DNA from: Apostichopus japonicus | Lineage: Eukaryota; Echinodermata; Holothuroidea; Aspidochirotida; Stichopodidae | Length of the DNA: 64,000 nucleotides | Direction of reading: 5' to 3' | Assembly: GCF_037975245.1 (NCBI RefSeq) | Contig: NC_092572.1 | Location: 1,089,501-1,153,500, forward strand | Shown: positions 49,626 to 62,800 of the stretch, piece by piece | Position numbering within the stretch: position 1 is the first letter of the stretch | How the letters are laid out: every line of letters begins with the position of its first letter | Translations under genes and position numbers: made by a program | Notes under the pieces: generated by a model | Seen by the model: only the letters and a program-made list of their open reading frames with translations | Databases searched by the model: none | What the model was told of the DNA's origin: nothing

Positions 49626-51345
49626 ACTCTTGTTTGCAAACCTTGATTTTGATTCAAATTTAACCTGAACTACTTGCCTTAACAGCTTGCTTCTGATATG
49701 TGTTTGCAAGTTGGTCATTGAGTCGGATGCATAGTCATCCTATGAAGTGTGATGGTATAAGTCTTCCGCCACATTTTCCAAACCAGCGAATTAAAGTTTA
49801 AAAAAAATTTTGACATATGATTTGTCATGACATAATGTAATTTCTATCCTCTGTTTTTCCAATTTTGACGGAGAGGGCGTCATTTTACAGAATTCCTACT
49901 GGGGAGTGGCCTTCAAAAATGGACAACATTCTTTTCTAAGTGTTTTATTCGATTTGCTTCGGTAATGTGTCTTAGATGCAGCAAAATGGTGTTTTCCATA
50001 TTGAGGAAAGTTTAGTTCAATTAAAGATTGTATTGATTTGTTCGTTGTAGAAGTTGTTCTACATCTCATCTCAGCCGAGGAAGGGACCTACTAAAATGGT
50101 CAAATGTATGTAAGGCCTTAGTCATTATTTAGTCCAAGAGGTTTGAGCCGGTTGGTCACGACTCATATAACATAAAATTTACGTTTGACCTCAGATTTCA
50201 TTTAAGGATTGGCCTAATTATCTAAAGATTAGGTTTCAGATAATCAGATTTTTTTACTTGAAATGTGATTGTGATCAATAACCACATAGTCTGACTTATA
50301 TGCAGGTTTGCCCTATGAGTACCGCTACTACTAGATTACGGTAGGCCTGGCCTAAACTAGCTACGACTGTCTTAGGGTAGGCTTAAGTGAAACCAAACAA
50401 ACAAAAGGGGTTGGACACTAACAATACATCAGGTTATTATAGGTATTGACGATAGGCATAATTAAACCGAGCGTCTAAGATAGACGATCCTATTTGTGCA
50501 AACTGATTGTATTGGCTGACTTAACGGTCACTTATATATCTAAGTTATTCTAGTAGGCCCAAACCGCCCAGAACTGTGCTAGTTGGGTTGACTTTGACGT
50601 TAGAAAGTCTTCGAACTTCAGAGACGGAACGACACATTTAGACCTAAAAGAGCTGCCGTGAAGAGCTCAAAGCAGGATATAGATGTTAATAAAAAAGTAT
50701 AATAATCTTACTGAGACGTACGGTTACTGCTGTACAACGACTGAAAATTAATCCAACTCCAGCGTATTTTGTGTAGCGTAAAATAAATGTTAAAGGATAT
50801 TTTCTAAACATTAGTGGGTTTGATAAACCAATTCAGAGGAAGGTTTTATTATTTCGTAGTTCCAATTTATGCATATTATAACGCTGCCTTTGTACATGTG
50901 TACGTTGCAATACTATTAATTCAGTTTCGCGCGGCTCGGCGTAGACTTATATTTCACCTACAAAGTGTTCCTGATGTAGAAATATTCCCGGATACCGAAT
51001 AGCTTCATATGGACAAGGGAGCTTTTTTGATGACTGGTATACTTCTTATACAAAAACGTGACCAGTACACCCGCGTCTGCAAAAGTACGTTTTGAATATA
51101 TCTTGAAGCTTATGCACTTAATGATTTAATGATGAAGCTAACTTATGTTTATACGCGCAGTTATTCGGTTAAATTGGCGCTTCCTTTTTAGAAACGCTCT
51201 CTGGTGTATACAAGATGGAGAATAGAGCGTTTTATTTTCGTAGTACATATAAGGAGTAGTTTAAAACAAAAACTAAAGCACAATGGTAATGTTAATTTAG
51301 ATTTAATGGTTTGAAGCTAACGTTTCTAACGCATGTATATATATG
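49626..51345. other. Intergenic, no gene recognised
   Basis: It contains only the dispersed repeat at 50,437-50,545. Short frames such as 50,814-51,002 have no family resemblance. Confidence 0.5.
50437..50545. repeat. Dispersed repeat, inverted partner of 43,025-43,135
   Basis: The reverse complement closely matches the copy in gene C's intron, from TGACCGTTAAGTCAG to GCCTATCGTCAATACCTATA. Confidence 0.75.
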
Positions 51346-51363
51346 CAACATATAGAGACCCAT

Positions 51364-51398
51364 AAGCTTCGATCCTAGCAGGATCTTCTTCATCAAAA
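51364..51398 (-). mobile_element. Degenerate hammerhead-like end of a Penelope-like element
   Basis: The minus strand reads GATGAAGA, hairpin GATCC-TGCTA-GGATC, GAAGC. The layout is that of the motif at 28,559-28,597, but the core CUGA is AUGA and GAAA is GAAG, so it should not cleave. It is an old copy without coding sequence nearby. Confidence 0.55.
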
Positions 51399-51747
51399 GT
51401 TATTATATTGATGTATACATCTTAAGAAGTTTAGATGGATAATCATTCTGAATGTCCCACTTTCTTTAAATGGTATGATAGAAATATATAACATTAATGG
51501 AGAACAGCACAGCAGAATAATTCCACTTCACGACCGGGTTCATCAGGCAAAAGTCCCATCGAACCGAAATGTACAGTTGCTTATAATAGCGTTTTCGACT
51601 TGAATATATTGCGCATTTATATGCATCTGTGTTATAACATGATAACACGTGTTATGCTAGAGGCACATTTTATTCCGGCCTGTGTTAAAAAAATATAAAT
51701 ATATAAAAATATAAAAAATATAAAACATAAAAATATTTTATATTATG

Positions 51748-51748
<1 letters not shown>

Positions 51749-51812
<64 letters not shown>
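51749..51812. repeat. (TA)n microsatellite
   Basis: An uninterrupted TA run of about 64 bp following an AAAATATA-rich stretch. Confidence 0.95.
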
Positions 51813-51815
<3 letters not shown>

Positions 51816-52107
51816 CCACTACGATTTACTGTATTGTATCTTTAACATATCTAGCTCTCGCATGCTCCCAAAACATAACACGTGTTAGTGTGTTATAACA
51901 CCCAGGCATATTAATACCATAATATGCTACACTTTAAGAACAAATATAAGCTCACACATTTTCGGCTTGTTTGAAAGTCCGGGGTTCGGTTCGTACCTTC
52001 GACTGATGGGTCCTCAATTGACGCAAACAGTTGTGGGTTTCTTTCTTTCTAGATGTTGTTCTTTTTAATTTAGTGAGTTGTTCATTTTAATCTTCCTAGA
52101 TACTTCT

Positions 52108-55100
52108 AGGTTTTCCGCAACGGAGATTTACCTACGGAGGCTGGAACTGGGCGGGGGAGGGGGGGGGGTGGCTTGGAGGAAGTGAGTAGAAATCTACGAT
52201 CGGTGATGTGGCGAAGAGTTAGTACACTGAAAAAATAAACTAGTCAATATTGCCACGGACTAACGTTAAATTAGTCTGTAACGTTAGTCAATGCACACGG
52301 ACTAGCAAAAATCTTCGTTTCATCGCTGCTTCTTAGTTAGTTTACACTGACTAAGGAAAATATAATCGCAGCTTAGTCGGTGGCGACGGACTAAGGTATT
52401 TTAACCCATGGACTAAGAACGATACGGACACCCGATTTACGCCATAATCGTAGCTTAGTCGGTGTCGACAGACTAATGTATTTTAACCCAATTCGATTCA
52501 CTTCAATTTGGAAACCGAGAGGCAACGGTAGCTTAATTGCTGGGCTTGGCATAGTTTCATACGATCACTCTAAGCAACTTTCAACCGTAAATCACCCAAG
52601 AAGGTCTTTAGAAGAATGGAGGTATTAACTGCATCATCGGCCTACCTGTTATTCCTTTAATTTGAAGGTAAAATTAAAGTTAATTGTTAGGCCACTGGCA
52701 CTAGTACTGTATTATGGTTAGTGTAACGCTACCGTTGTCACGTTGGCGTTTCGCAATACACAAGTGCAATGACAGTGAGTAGCCTATAGGCTTCTACTGG
52801 GTACTGCAGTGCATTCTCAACACTAAAGTGTGCATCCTAAACACCAATTAACAATGTGTTATGTGTGTATTGGGCTAGATTGAACAGTGGCACATAATCT
52901 TCTTATTTATTCCCAAACAAATGCTGGAACTATAAGGCTCAATAGTTTATTTGAAGTCTACACTCATTTGGTAAAGATTTCCTGTAATTTCCCATGTGAA
53001 TCTAAATGGGTAGGCTTTGTGATATTGAATAAGCAAGGCTAGACCTTCAAACGTACAGTCACAGTAGGCTGAACAAATTATGTTGGCTAGTCAACGGTAT
53101 TATATGTTGCGAGCAGTCAGGATGCACGCTTCAGTTCTATTTAACCTTTTCATTTATCATTTTTTAGTATTTAATTTCCGGTCACGCCCAGGAAACAATT
53201 GCGATATTCCTTCACGGTCGACTTGCTTACTGTAAGAAGTATTAACCGTTTTTTCTCAGGAAAGCTTGATAGTCTGAAGTTATTATAACATGTGCTTTTA
53301 GTATACTGCCAAAAGAGTAAGTTGTTGTATTTGCATTGATATTTTATGTAGAAGTAACGGAAAATTGAGTATGTTTAGTTTGGTCTAATTGCACGTTTTT
53401 TTTTCTGTCCAATGTAGTGCAGGGTTCACTTGCGCGAATTCAAATTATTCTGTTTATGTATATGTATATGCATCGATTCTTAGATTATGATGTTTTTTTG
53501 ACATGTATTTGTAATTCAAGCATATCTGTTTAGTAGCAAAGTTTAAAGGTTAAGATTAATTAGTTTTCTCTTTTTGATCCTAGATTGAATGAAACTCATT
53601 GGCGTAAATAATAGATCAGATGATACAGTTTAACGCAGTTGCTAAAACTCTGGGTATTCTCTAGTCTTCGCCGGTCCATTATATACTTTAGTACTACTAG
53701 TAGACTATATCAAAACGACCGAAGACAAACTTAGTGTAACAAAGTACTGATTCTCCTCTAGCCTAGGTCTAAACAGGCTTGTTATGTGAGCAAGCAAAAT
53801 AACAACTAAAAACGATTAGGCCTATAAATAAGTTGGCTCAGTGCATTTCTGTTTCTAAAATTTTATATTTTTAAAGATCATAAAAACAAACAAAGATTTA
53901 GCCCATGTTTTATTATCTCTGTATTCTGGGCATTTGATTCTGGTTGCAATGGTGATGACACTCTCGTTCAAATTTTCAGCTTTATACAGTCTGCTTCAAA
54001 CTTTGGGATTGTTTTTTGAGACTATAGTGGAAGCAAATCTCACATAACTTTGTGGTGACAACTTTATTTATTTTTTTTTTCAAATGATGAATACTTTGCT
54101 GTTTCTTTCTTCCAGCAGGAATTGAAAAGCCAAATATCTAAGTCAAGGGTGAGCTTTCCTGTGATGTACGACACCAGTGTGGAGGCAACAACAGAAGAGG
54201 AGAACTGTGTTATATATGGCTTAAAGACATGTTTTAAGATGATATATTGGTACCCTTCGCAGAACAAAAGAGTTTATCCAAGAGTCCAAAAAGCAAAGGA
54301 ACAAGTACCATAGAAAAAAAAGATGGAAGAGTGAGTTTAACTATTGTACCCAACTGTTTAATGATATTTAAGATACTTTTCATAACCTGTTTTAAAAAAA
54401 AAAAACCAGTCTAGTATATCATTTACGTGCAAGCTTCATAAGTTTGGTCAAATTTTCACTGATCTGTAGAGCGGGAGTCCAGAGGGTTTGGTTAGCTGGG
54501 AAGGTAACCAATTGCCTGGTACATCACAATGTTCACAATGCATTCCTGTATATGAAACCTGATGACTGGCAAACCGACTGTGGTGGATGTGGCTGGGAGA
54601 GCAATTTTAAAGTCACCTAATAGCTAACCTAGAGCAGCTTTCATGGTAACCACATCAAAGTAAGAACAATGTGTCAGGTATGGCCCCAAGAGCAACAAAT
54701 GGCCATTGCCAGTAATTATTGGTGGTGGGGTACCCCTGCCAGTGATCTATAATTGACCCCTCACGGCTGACCTAGGTCAGCTCATGAGGTAACCACTTGA
54801 AACCTACTGGAAAATGTTGGTTAGGACTTCAGATACAAGGGATGGGCATTGCCAGTAAATTTTATTGGTGGGGTACCCCTGCTAGTAGTCCCCCAATATG
54901 CCCATCCCCTCATTGACCTAGGTGAGCTCATGATTTGACCAGTTGAAACCTACAGGAAAATGATAGGTAGCCTATCACTTCATATGTAAGGATGGGCATT
55001 TCCAGTATTTTATATTGGTGGGCCACCACTGCCAGAGTCCGCCCATCCCTTACATATAGAATCCTGTCAATAATTTTTCAGTAGTTTTCAACTGGTTAAA

Positions 55101-56922
55101 TCATGAGCTGACCTAGATCAATGAGGGGGGGGGGGGGGGCTTTTTGGGGGTCTACTGGCAGGGGTACCCCACTAATATAAATTACTGGAAATGCCCATCC
55201 CTTACATATGAAGTGATACCATTTTCCAGTAGTTTTCAACTGGTTACATCATGAGCTCATCTAGGTCAATGGGGGATGGGCATTTTGGGGGTCTACTGGC
55301 AGGGGTACCCCACCAATAAAAATTACTGGCAATGCCCATCAGTTGTATCTGAAGCCCTAACCAACATTTTCCAGTAGGTTTCAAGTGGTTACCTCATGAG
55401 CTGACCTAGGTCAGCCTTGAGGGGTCAATTATAGATCACTGGCAGGGGTACCCCACCACCAATAATTACTGGCAATGGCCATTTGTTGCTCTTGGGGCCA
55501 TACCTGACATATTGTACTTACTTTGATGTGTTACCATGAAAACTGATCTAGGTTAGCTATCAGGTGACTTTAAAATTGCTCTCCCAGCCACACCCACCAC
55601 AGTCGGTTTGCCAGTCATCTGGTTTTATATACAGGAATGCACTGTGAACATTGTGATGTACAAGGCAATTGGTTACCTTCCCAGCTAACCAAACCCTCTG
55701 GGATCCCGGTCTATTGGGATCATTATTAACATGATTAACATAATTATTAAGCTTTGAGAAATAACTTGGTGTTATGCTGTGCAAAGCTAATAATAATTTG
55801 GTAAAGCTGCTATTCCTGGCTTATAATTTGAGGGACCTAGATTTAAATGTATACCTCCCAATATGTTATAAAATTTTAATGTAAATGTATGTTTATGATA
55901 ATGTGAGTTATCATGTGCTATATCTGTATCTGTGCTTACACGTATATCATATTTTCTGTTCACAGGTCAATAATGGTGCAGATTTTGGCTTCCTGAAGAC
56001 AAGTGGGAGGCCATTTGTAGTTAAGAGAAACACTCTTTGTTCGTGAAGACTTAACTGGTGTCGATTTGGGGTACCACTTTAAAAGGAAAGTCATGAGGAA
56101 CCCTTGCCCAAGACTCAACTTTGCATTATTGTGCAGTGCTATACTTTTGCGATTCATGTTTGATCCATTAACTTGTCTTAACTTTGTTGGAAAAAAATCA
56201 GATTTTCAGATTTTATTTACAGTGATTTCTTCTCTATCTGTCGAAAGTCAGCCTTTTGTAGACATCAGAAGTTTTATCAGAAATAAATACTGCCAACGTA
56301 CACATTATTTGTGTTTCTTCTGCTCTCTTTTCTTTCAGTGATACTAGTCAGTGAAACTAGTCGGGTTTAATTCTTTCAGTGAATCTAGTCAGTGCAACTA
56401 GTCAGTCGATACCGACTAAGAAAGGTTAGTCGGGAGAGGCACCATCCTGACTAATGTAAAACCTGCTATAAACTAGTCGGTGGCTCATATAAATTAGTCG
56501 GTAAAGACCGACTAATGTCACCAACTAATGTAACTGACTAATAAACATTTACCGACTAAAAAATTGTTGATCGACTAAGCTGACGGACTAAGATGACCGA
56601 CTAAGAAATCCAACTGACTAAGGAATAAATTAGTCGGTATAGCAACTGACTAAGGCTATGTTAGTCGGGAGAGGCACCAGATGGACTAACGTTTTGTTAG
56701 TCGGTGAACTAATTTAAGTTTTCAGTGTATGGGGTACCTTAAACGATTCTTTTACCTACTGATCATCTTGGAATAAAGCAAAGTCCTGTTTGATAGAGCT
56801 CATAAAGTATTTAGTTTTGCTTCAGCTATTTGTCAACCCCCAACCTTAGATTTCTACTCACTTCCTCCAGACTTCCTTACCCAGTTTCCACCTCCTCAGG
56901 TAATTTTTGTTGCAGAAAATCT
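52108..56922. mobile_element. Nested inverted-repeat (foldback-type) element
   Basis: Outer arms: 52,108-52,196 and 56,847-56,922 match inverted, including GGAGGAAGTGAGTAGAAATC. Inner ends: TACACTGAAAA at 52,223 faces TTTTCAGTGTA ending at 56,729, consistent with a CACTGAAAA end flanked by TA. Next to these ends both sides carry many copies of GACTAA/TTAGTCGG in opposite orientation (52,240-52,490 and 56,341-56,715). The centre holds a 1.2-kb near-palindrome. No recognisable transposase. Short frames at 54,122-54,313 and 56,066-56,341 are unassigned. Confidence 0.65.
54471..55711. repeat. 1.2-kb near-palindrome with internal GGGGTACCCC-type repeats
   Basis: The left arm begins AGAGGGTTTGGTTAGCTGGG and the right arm ends with its inverse near 55,700. 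The arms match for about 600 bp to a centre near 55,090. Each arm also holds direct repeats of a module with GGGTACCCC, TTACTGGCAATGCCCAT and GAGCTGACCTAGGTCA. Both arms keep the same open frame with CLVHHNVH, PDDWQTDCGGCGWESNFKVT and a stop (plus near 54,485-54,620; minus 55,560-55,690). A transcript would fold into a long double-stranded hairpin. Confidence 0.8.
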
Positions 56923-56929
56923 TGGTGCC

Positions 56930-58415
56930 AAATATACCACCATATTATCCCTGGCAACGTGGTTAAAATTACCAATGTTGACTATGGTCTAAGACCCCTT
57001 CCTTCTCTTGTGATTTATATATTATACTATGGTCTTGGTGTAAGGATGTAGTGGACAAAATACAAGGAAGCAATATTTGATAGTTGAACACTTTTGTTTG
57101 GTGGCGCCATGTATTTAAACATGAAACCAAAAACAGAGATCAAGACTAAATCAAAATGAAAGGCTAATGAAGAGTGCAATGGCTTTGAATAGTCACTGGA
57201 CTTCATGCTTGCATGTAAAAGAAAAGAAGTAAAGCAATAATAAGGAAACTATAACTGTACAATATCTGCACATCCTAGGAACAATCACCTAAAACAAATT
57301 CCAAAAGGATGCATGGAATGGAGATCATTAGGAAATATTAACAATTCATCGAGCAGTGGTGTTGATGCAACGCAGGACAATATTTAAGAGCAGTGGTGTT
57401 GATGCCACGCAGAACAATATTTAAAGTACAAGTAGTTGCGACCGTTACGTCATATTCACGTCTATCTATAACACAAACTTTATAATAAACAATATAATAT
57501 TGACTATATAGTGCTTTAACTACCCCACATATACTGATTTAGGTTGTGATGTTATCGATTTCTTACTGTTGCAACCTTAAAAACGTAATCAATAACTGAC
57601 AAAATATATTGTGCAATTACTGCAGACATTTGAAGTTGGTTAAAGAGAAGATTGCTATTTTCAGCTAGAAACATACTATCTCTTTAAGACTAAATAAACA
57701 ATCATATAGTTACCAAATTAGCACATGAGACAAAACTGTTAAAGAAGCAAGACAATATTAATAGTAGACATGAGTGTAATTACAGAACAATGAAGTATTA
57801 ACAGATATTACTACACTTCAATCATAATACTAGTTTACAGTCCACTACTAACATAACCCCTCAATATATACAACTGTGTAAACGAGTCTCACAAACGTCA
57901 AGGGGAGCCGCCATTTTGAACAATATGAGAGGGCGCTCTACCAGAATGTTATTTCCTTCATGTGGATACACTTTCAACAGTGAAGCTATACCCTTCAAAG
58001 TTTTCTCTAAAATATTACAACGCCTAAGACATGGTATTCATCTGTAATTAAGGAAACCCCATTTATAACTATGAAATTAATCACCAATAATGGTTCACAG
58101 GAGTTTATTCAGCAATGACTAGAGTGAAAAGTACACACCAGCGAAATGATCTTGATAGTTTAATATGTGGCAATGATACAGATAATCTGAGAAAGTTAAC
58201 AGATAGTAGAATACTATTATAACTGTAGTATTTTGTGAGCGTAGAACAATGATTGTGGTTTCAAAAGACTGTACGATACTTTAACCTGTGTAAAACTGTT
58301 GCTTACGACTTGTCCTAAGTATTTACTGAGGCCATGGAGGAGTGAATTGATCCAAAAATATCTATGAAGTGAAACTGACAAATTTATTAAAAGCATGGAT
58401 CACGACTAGCTGTTA
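56930..58415. other. Intergenic, nothing recognised
   Basis: Short frames only. It contains a 36-bp tandem duplication at 57,351-57,424 and a GCCGCCATTTTG...GGGCGCTCTA stretch near 57,906 that looks like a repeat end. Confidence 0.5.
57351..57424. repeat. Tandem duplication of a ~37-bp unit
   Basis: GAGCAGTGGTGTTGATGC and the following ACGCAG-ACAATATTTAA occur twice head to tail with few differences. Confidence 0.85.
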
Positions 58416-58419
58416 CCAT

Positions 58420-59440
58420 CTGATCAAGCTTCACTCCACCACTGAACGTTCTCGTCCCCCAGCTTCTATGATCTATCGTACCTCTCAGAATTAAATGACA
58501 TTAACATCGATGTCCTACAAGAGAGAGTAAAATTGTCACTCTCTGGGCTCATAGTGACCCCTTTAGTTGTCTCTAAGTGACCCATTTATTTTTGACTTGG
58601 TCAATCAATACAACAGTGAAATGAAATCAATCAGTAATGAACTGGCCCCGCCCATCACGAAATCGTTTCTCCATAAACCGAGGGCTCCGTGGTTTTCCGA
58701 GGAGTTACTCGAAGCGCGACGTGACTTGCGTAAGCTGGAGAGGAAATAGCGACTAGAAGTCCATCGTGAAAGTTTCAAACCTGCTCAAAGTTCATACAGG
58801 AAACTATTGAATGACACCCATGCAGACTATCAAAGTGACAGAATAGCGAACGCAGACAAGAAAAGAAAAAAAAACACTGTTAAGTTTCATTGACAGTTGA
58901 ATAGGTTCAAAGAACTTAGTTACCTCTATTTTGCCTGATGTTGCAACTGTGAAATTGCCCGATATGTTTGCTAAGTATTTTTGTTAAGGTCACATTACCC
59001 CTTTCTTGTAAGAATTACAATCGCTTCTAATCCAGGAGTGGATTTAATATAAAACTATAAGTCTTACATTCAAAAGCTTCCATGACATGGCACCGGCTTA
59101 TCTGGCAGAATTACTGACCAAACGCAGTAGTGGACGCACACTTCCCTCAAATGCAAATAGTCTTCACCAACCTATCGGAAATGCCAAGTTCTACGGCGAT
59201 AGGTCGTTCAATGTGTGCGCGCTAACGTTTGTGGAAAACTTCACCACAGTCTTTTCGTGCACTTGATTATTTTCAAACTTTCCAGACAAATATCAAACTT
59301 TCCTCTCTGCTGCGTACTTTATTTAGAAGTGGTTTTTCTCTGCATTATTTGTAAATCTCTTTGAGATATTCGTTATGTAAAAGCGCTATATAAATGTTTA
59401 TTATTGTTATTATTATTATTATTATTATTATATTTAATTT
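58420..59440 (+). mobile_element. CR1-like LINE fragment with internal deletion
   Basis: The first part reads LNDINIDVLQERVK, then APPITKSFLHKPRAPWFSEE and LLEARRDLRKLERK, the linker before the RT domain in CR1/Jockey LINEs. The RT domain is missing. The last part reads SFHDMAPAYLAELLTKRSSG, then frame-shifted LWKTSPQSFRALDYFQTFQT, the usual C-terminus. The 3' end has GCGCTATATAAAT followed by ATT repeats, a common CR1-type tail. Stops and frameshifts throughout. Confidence 0.8.
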
Positions 59441-59899
59441 TCAATGTGATGTAATTAAATACATGTTCGACTTTGGAGGAGATTGTTAGGAGTTTGTAGT
59501 TAAATTGATCTGCATCGATTTTGTATGATTGATCAAAGCATTAGTGTACAATTGACGCAAACTTTGAGTTTTACACATGTATTTCAAACAGCTCTAAGTA
59601 AAATCAATCATTCCTATACGTTCAATACACATTGCTAGTATTTGGCTAAGCTTATATGACAATATATGGCATACTTATTTTCATTGCAGTATGTCCAGTC
59701 AGGCAATCTCGCCATTCAATTCTTCACGTCACCATTAAGGTGTCGTTTTGTTCCTTCCTCCCGGTTCCCCTCTGCGGGGAGTTACCACCATCTTCAGGAA
59801 GGTTTGACTTTCTCTTATTTTTTCCCATTCCTCTTTTCTTCAACTCTTTCTTCCCGTTTGTTTTTTTGTTTGTATTTTTTCATTGCGTTCAGTAATTTA

Positions 59900-62800
59900 G
59901 TTTCATGTCCAATTTAAGATACATGACTTATAAAGCTAGGGGGCTTAGGCAATACAAGAAAAGGAGGTTTTTTTTTTGCGTTTCTCCACACCCATAACAA
60001 AGATATTTACTTTCTCCAGGAGACGCATAGTACACATTGCGATGAGGGTCGGTGGAAAAAACGAATGGGGTGGTCAATTTTTTTGGGACCATGGTACCTC
60101 TTCAAGTCAAGGTGTTTGCATTCTTTTCCATCCAAACCTTACTGTTAGTATTAATCGTATATTTCGACTTAACAATGGAAGACTTCTTAATCTGGATGCC
60201 ACTATTCATGGAAAGCTGTTTACGCTGGCGTGCCTCTATGGTCCTAACGTTGACGATCAGCATTGTTTTAACGTCCTGTCAAATAGTTTACATAACTTTA
60301 CTCGCGATTACATCATCGTGGGGGAGATTTTAATTTTGTTTTTAATTTAGATATTGATAAGCAAGGTGGTAATCCTCTTACAAACTTTAAGGTGAGGGAT
60401 ACGTGCTTTAATGACTACCTTTAATTTATTAGATATTTGGAGAGACAGAAATCCTCATCAAAAAGACTTCACCTGGAGTTCAAATGTTACCCGTACTATT
60501 CACTGCAGGTTAGATTTTTCCTTATATATCTCACAGTGTTTGGCGCATTCTGTGACCAATGTTTTTTTTTTTTCTAGTGGTATGCAGTCTGATTATTCAA
60601 TAGTTAAGCTTTTCATTACAGTAGATAGTCAGAAAAGGGGTCCAGGATTCTGGAAGTTCAATTATTCCCTCTTGTCAGATTCAGTGTATACAGACATGAT
60701 TAATAACCTTATTGTGACAGAAGTAGACTCTCTGTATAACAGTAATGCTTCACGAAAGTGGGAATTGATTAAGTATAAAATCCGTATTGCAACCATTAAC
60801 TACAGTAAGAGTAAGGCAGACGCTCGTAGGAAATATGAATTTCAGTTAGTCAAGGAAATTTCTAGGTTAGAAAGTCTTTATTACGTCTCTGGCTCAAGCG
60901 AAGTCTTTAACAATCTCCAGGAGGCCAACAACAACTTGAATCACATTTATGAATGTAAGCTGCAGGGTATCATTATTAGGTCGAAAGCAAAGTGGGTTGA
61001 ACAGGGAGAACGTAATACGAAGTATTTTTGGGGGATTTGGAGAGGCGAAATGAGTCAAGGAATTCAATATCAAAGCTGAAAGGTAGAGATGGATAGGACA
61101 TAACTGGTACCAAAGCAATTCTCAACGAATTAAATCATTTTTATATGAACCTTTATACGAGTGAAAATAGGCCAAATAAGAGAATTTTTTTTTTTTACAA
61201 ACATTCATGGCGCCAAGTTTCTTGGGGAGGCAGATGCAAATTCCTGTGATGGGCGGTTTTCAGTCGAGGACTGTCACACTGCTCTACTTACATTTTGTAA
61301 CGGGAATGTCCCGGTAGCGACGGTCTCTCCGCAGACTTCTACAAAAAATGTTGGCCAGTAATCGGAGAGTTGGTAACAGACTCTATTAATTATGCATTTG
61401 ACCACATTGGTATGTCCTCTGAACAATCTAGGAGTATCATAACATTTATCCCCAAACCAGGCAAGGATCATGTTTTGGCAGGAGTTACCGCCCTATTTAC
61501 CCGTTAAATGTGGACTATAAAATTGCTTTAAAAGTACTTGCGTTAAGAATAAAACATTTAATACCAACGTTAATTGACACTAACCAGACTGGATTCGTTA
61601 ACAACAGATTTATTGGTAAGAATATTCGCTGCATTCTTGACGCTATTAATTATTGTGATGACAACAACATTTCAGGTTTACTCTTGAGTATTGATTTTGA
61701 AAAGGCTTTTGACAGGCTTGAGTGGAATTGTATTTGGGAGTGCTTACACTATTTCAAATTCAATGACGACATTATAAGATGGATACGTACTTTACATTTA
61801 AATGCTTCAGCTTGTATTTCTAATAACGGTTTCTCCTCTTCATATTTTTATCCTGTGTGCTGAGATTCTTAATCTTCAAGTAAACAATAAAAATTTAATT
61901 AAAGGCTTGTCTCTCTTCGGTCGTAAATTTAAGATTCCCCAGTACGCTGATGGTACCTGTATTTTCCTAGATGATTCACGTGGCTGATTGTGTGACTTAA
62001 TTGAGGTTTTTATTCAACTTGAAAAGGTGTCAGGCTTAAAAATCAACTATGATAAAACCAATATTTCCCCTCTTGGCCCTAGAAAACGCCCAAAACCTAT
62101 ATATCTGGAGGAGTTTACTTTCAACTGGACATTAGGTCCAATTACTATGCTTGGTATTACTTTTTCCACCGTTAGGGACAACCTTTTCCATCTCAACTAT
62201 ACCCCTAAGCTCTCAAGGCTCAAGAGCCTTCTTAATCTTTAGTCGCATCGAGATTTGACCCCTTTAGGGAAAATCACTATTGTTAAAACGTTTGGGTTGT
62301 CTCAACTTGTCTTTCTTTTCCAGGTCCTTCCGGACTCTCCTAACCAGTTTATTAGCGAACTGGTGAGTATTGTATTCAAGTTTATTTGGGGTGGAAAGCC
62401 GGGAAAAGTAAAACGTTCTACGCTAAGTAATGACTTCAGTAGAGGGGGGCTCAATGCCACTCACATTGTTAGCTTTATTCGTAGTTTAAAGTGTACGTGT
62501 GTAAGGAGATACCTCGATGATACTGAGACCTATTGGAAATATTTTTTTCACTTTAATCTCTCAAAGTACGGGAAAGAGTTTTTGTTTGAATGTAATTACC
62601 AGGGTGTAGACATTAATATTAATAATGGTTTCATTAAAGACATCTGTAATGCTTGGGCTTGCTGTACTTTTAAAAAGCCGGTAGATAATTTTGGTAACCA
62701 AATTGTATGGAATAACTCGGCAATTTGAATTAATAATACAATTATTTATTACAGGACTTGGCACACCAATGGGGTTTTATACGTGGAACATTTATTCCAC

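Noticed and set aside
54122-54313. 63-codon frame inside the foldback element as a host gene
   Set aside because: No family resemblance and it lies within repeat DNA; left unassigned.
57351-57424. CRISPR-like direct repeats
   Set aside because: Only two abutting copies without spacers in a eukaryotic context; it is a simple tandem duplication.
59656-59917. Overlapping plus-strand frames as the LINE ORF1
   Set aside because: Phe/Ser-rich low-complexity translations without coiled coil or RNA-binding motif.
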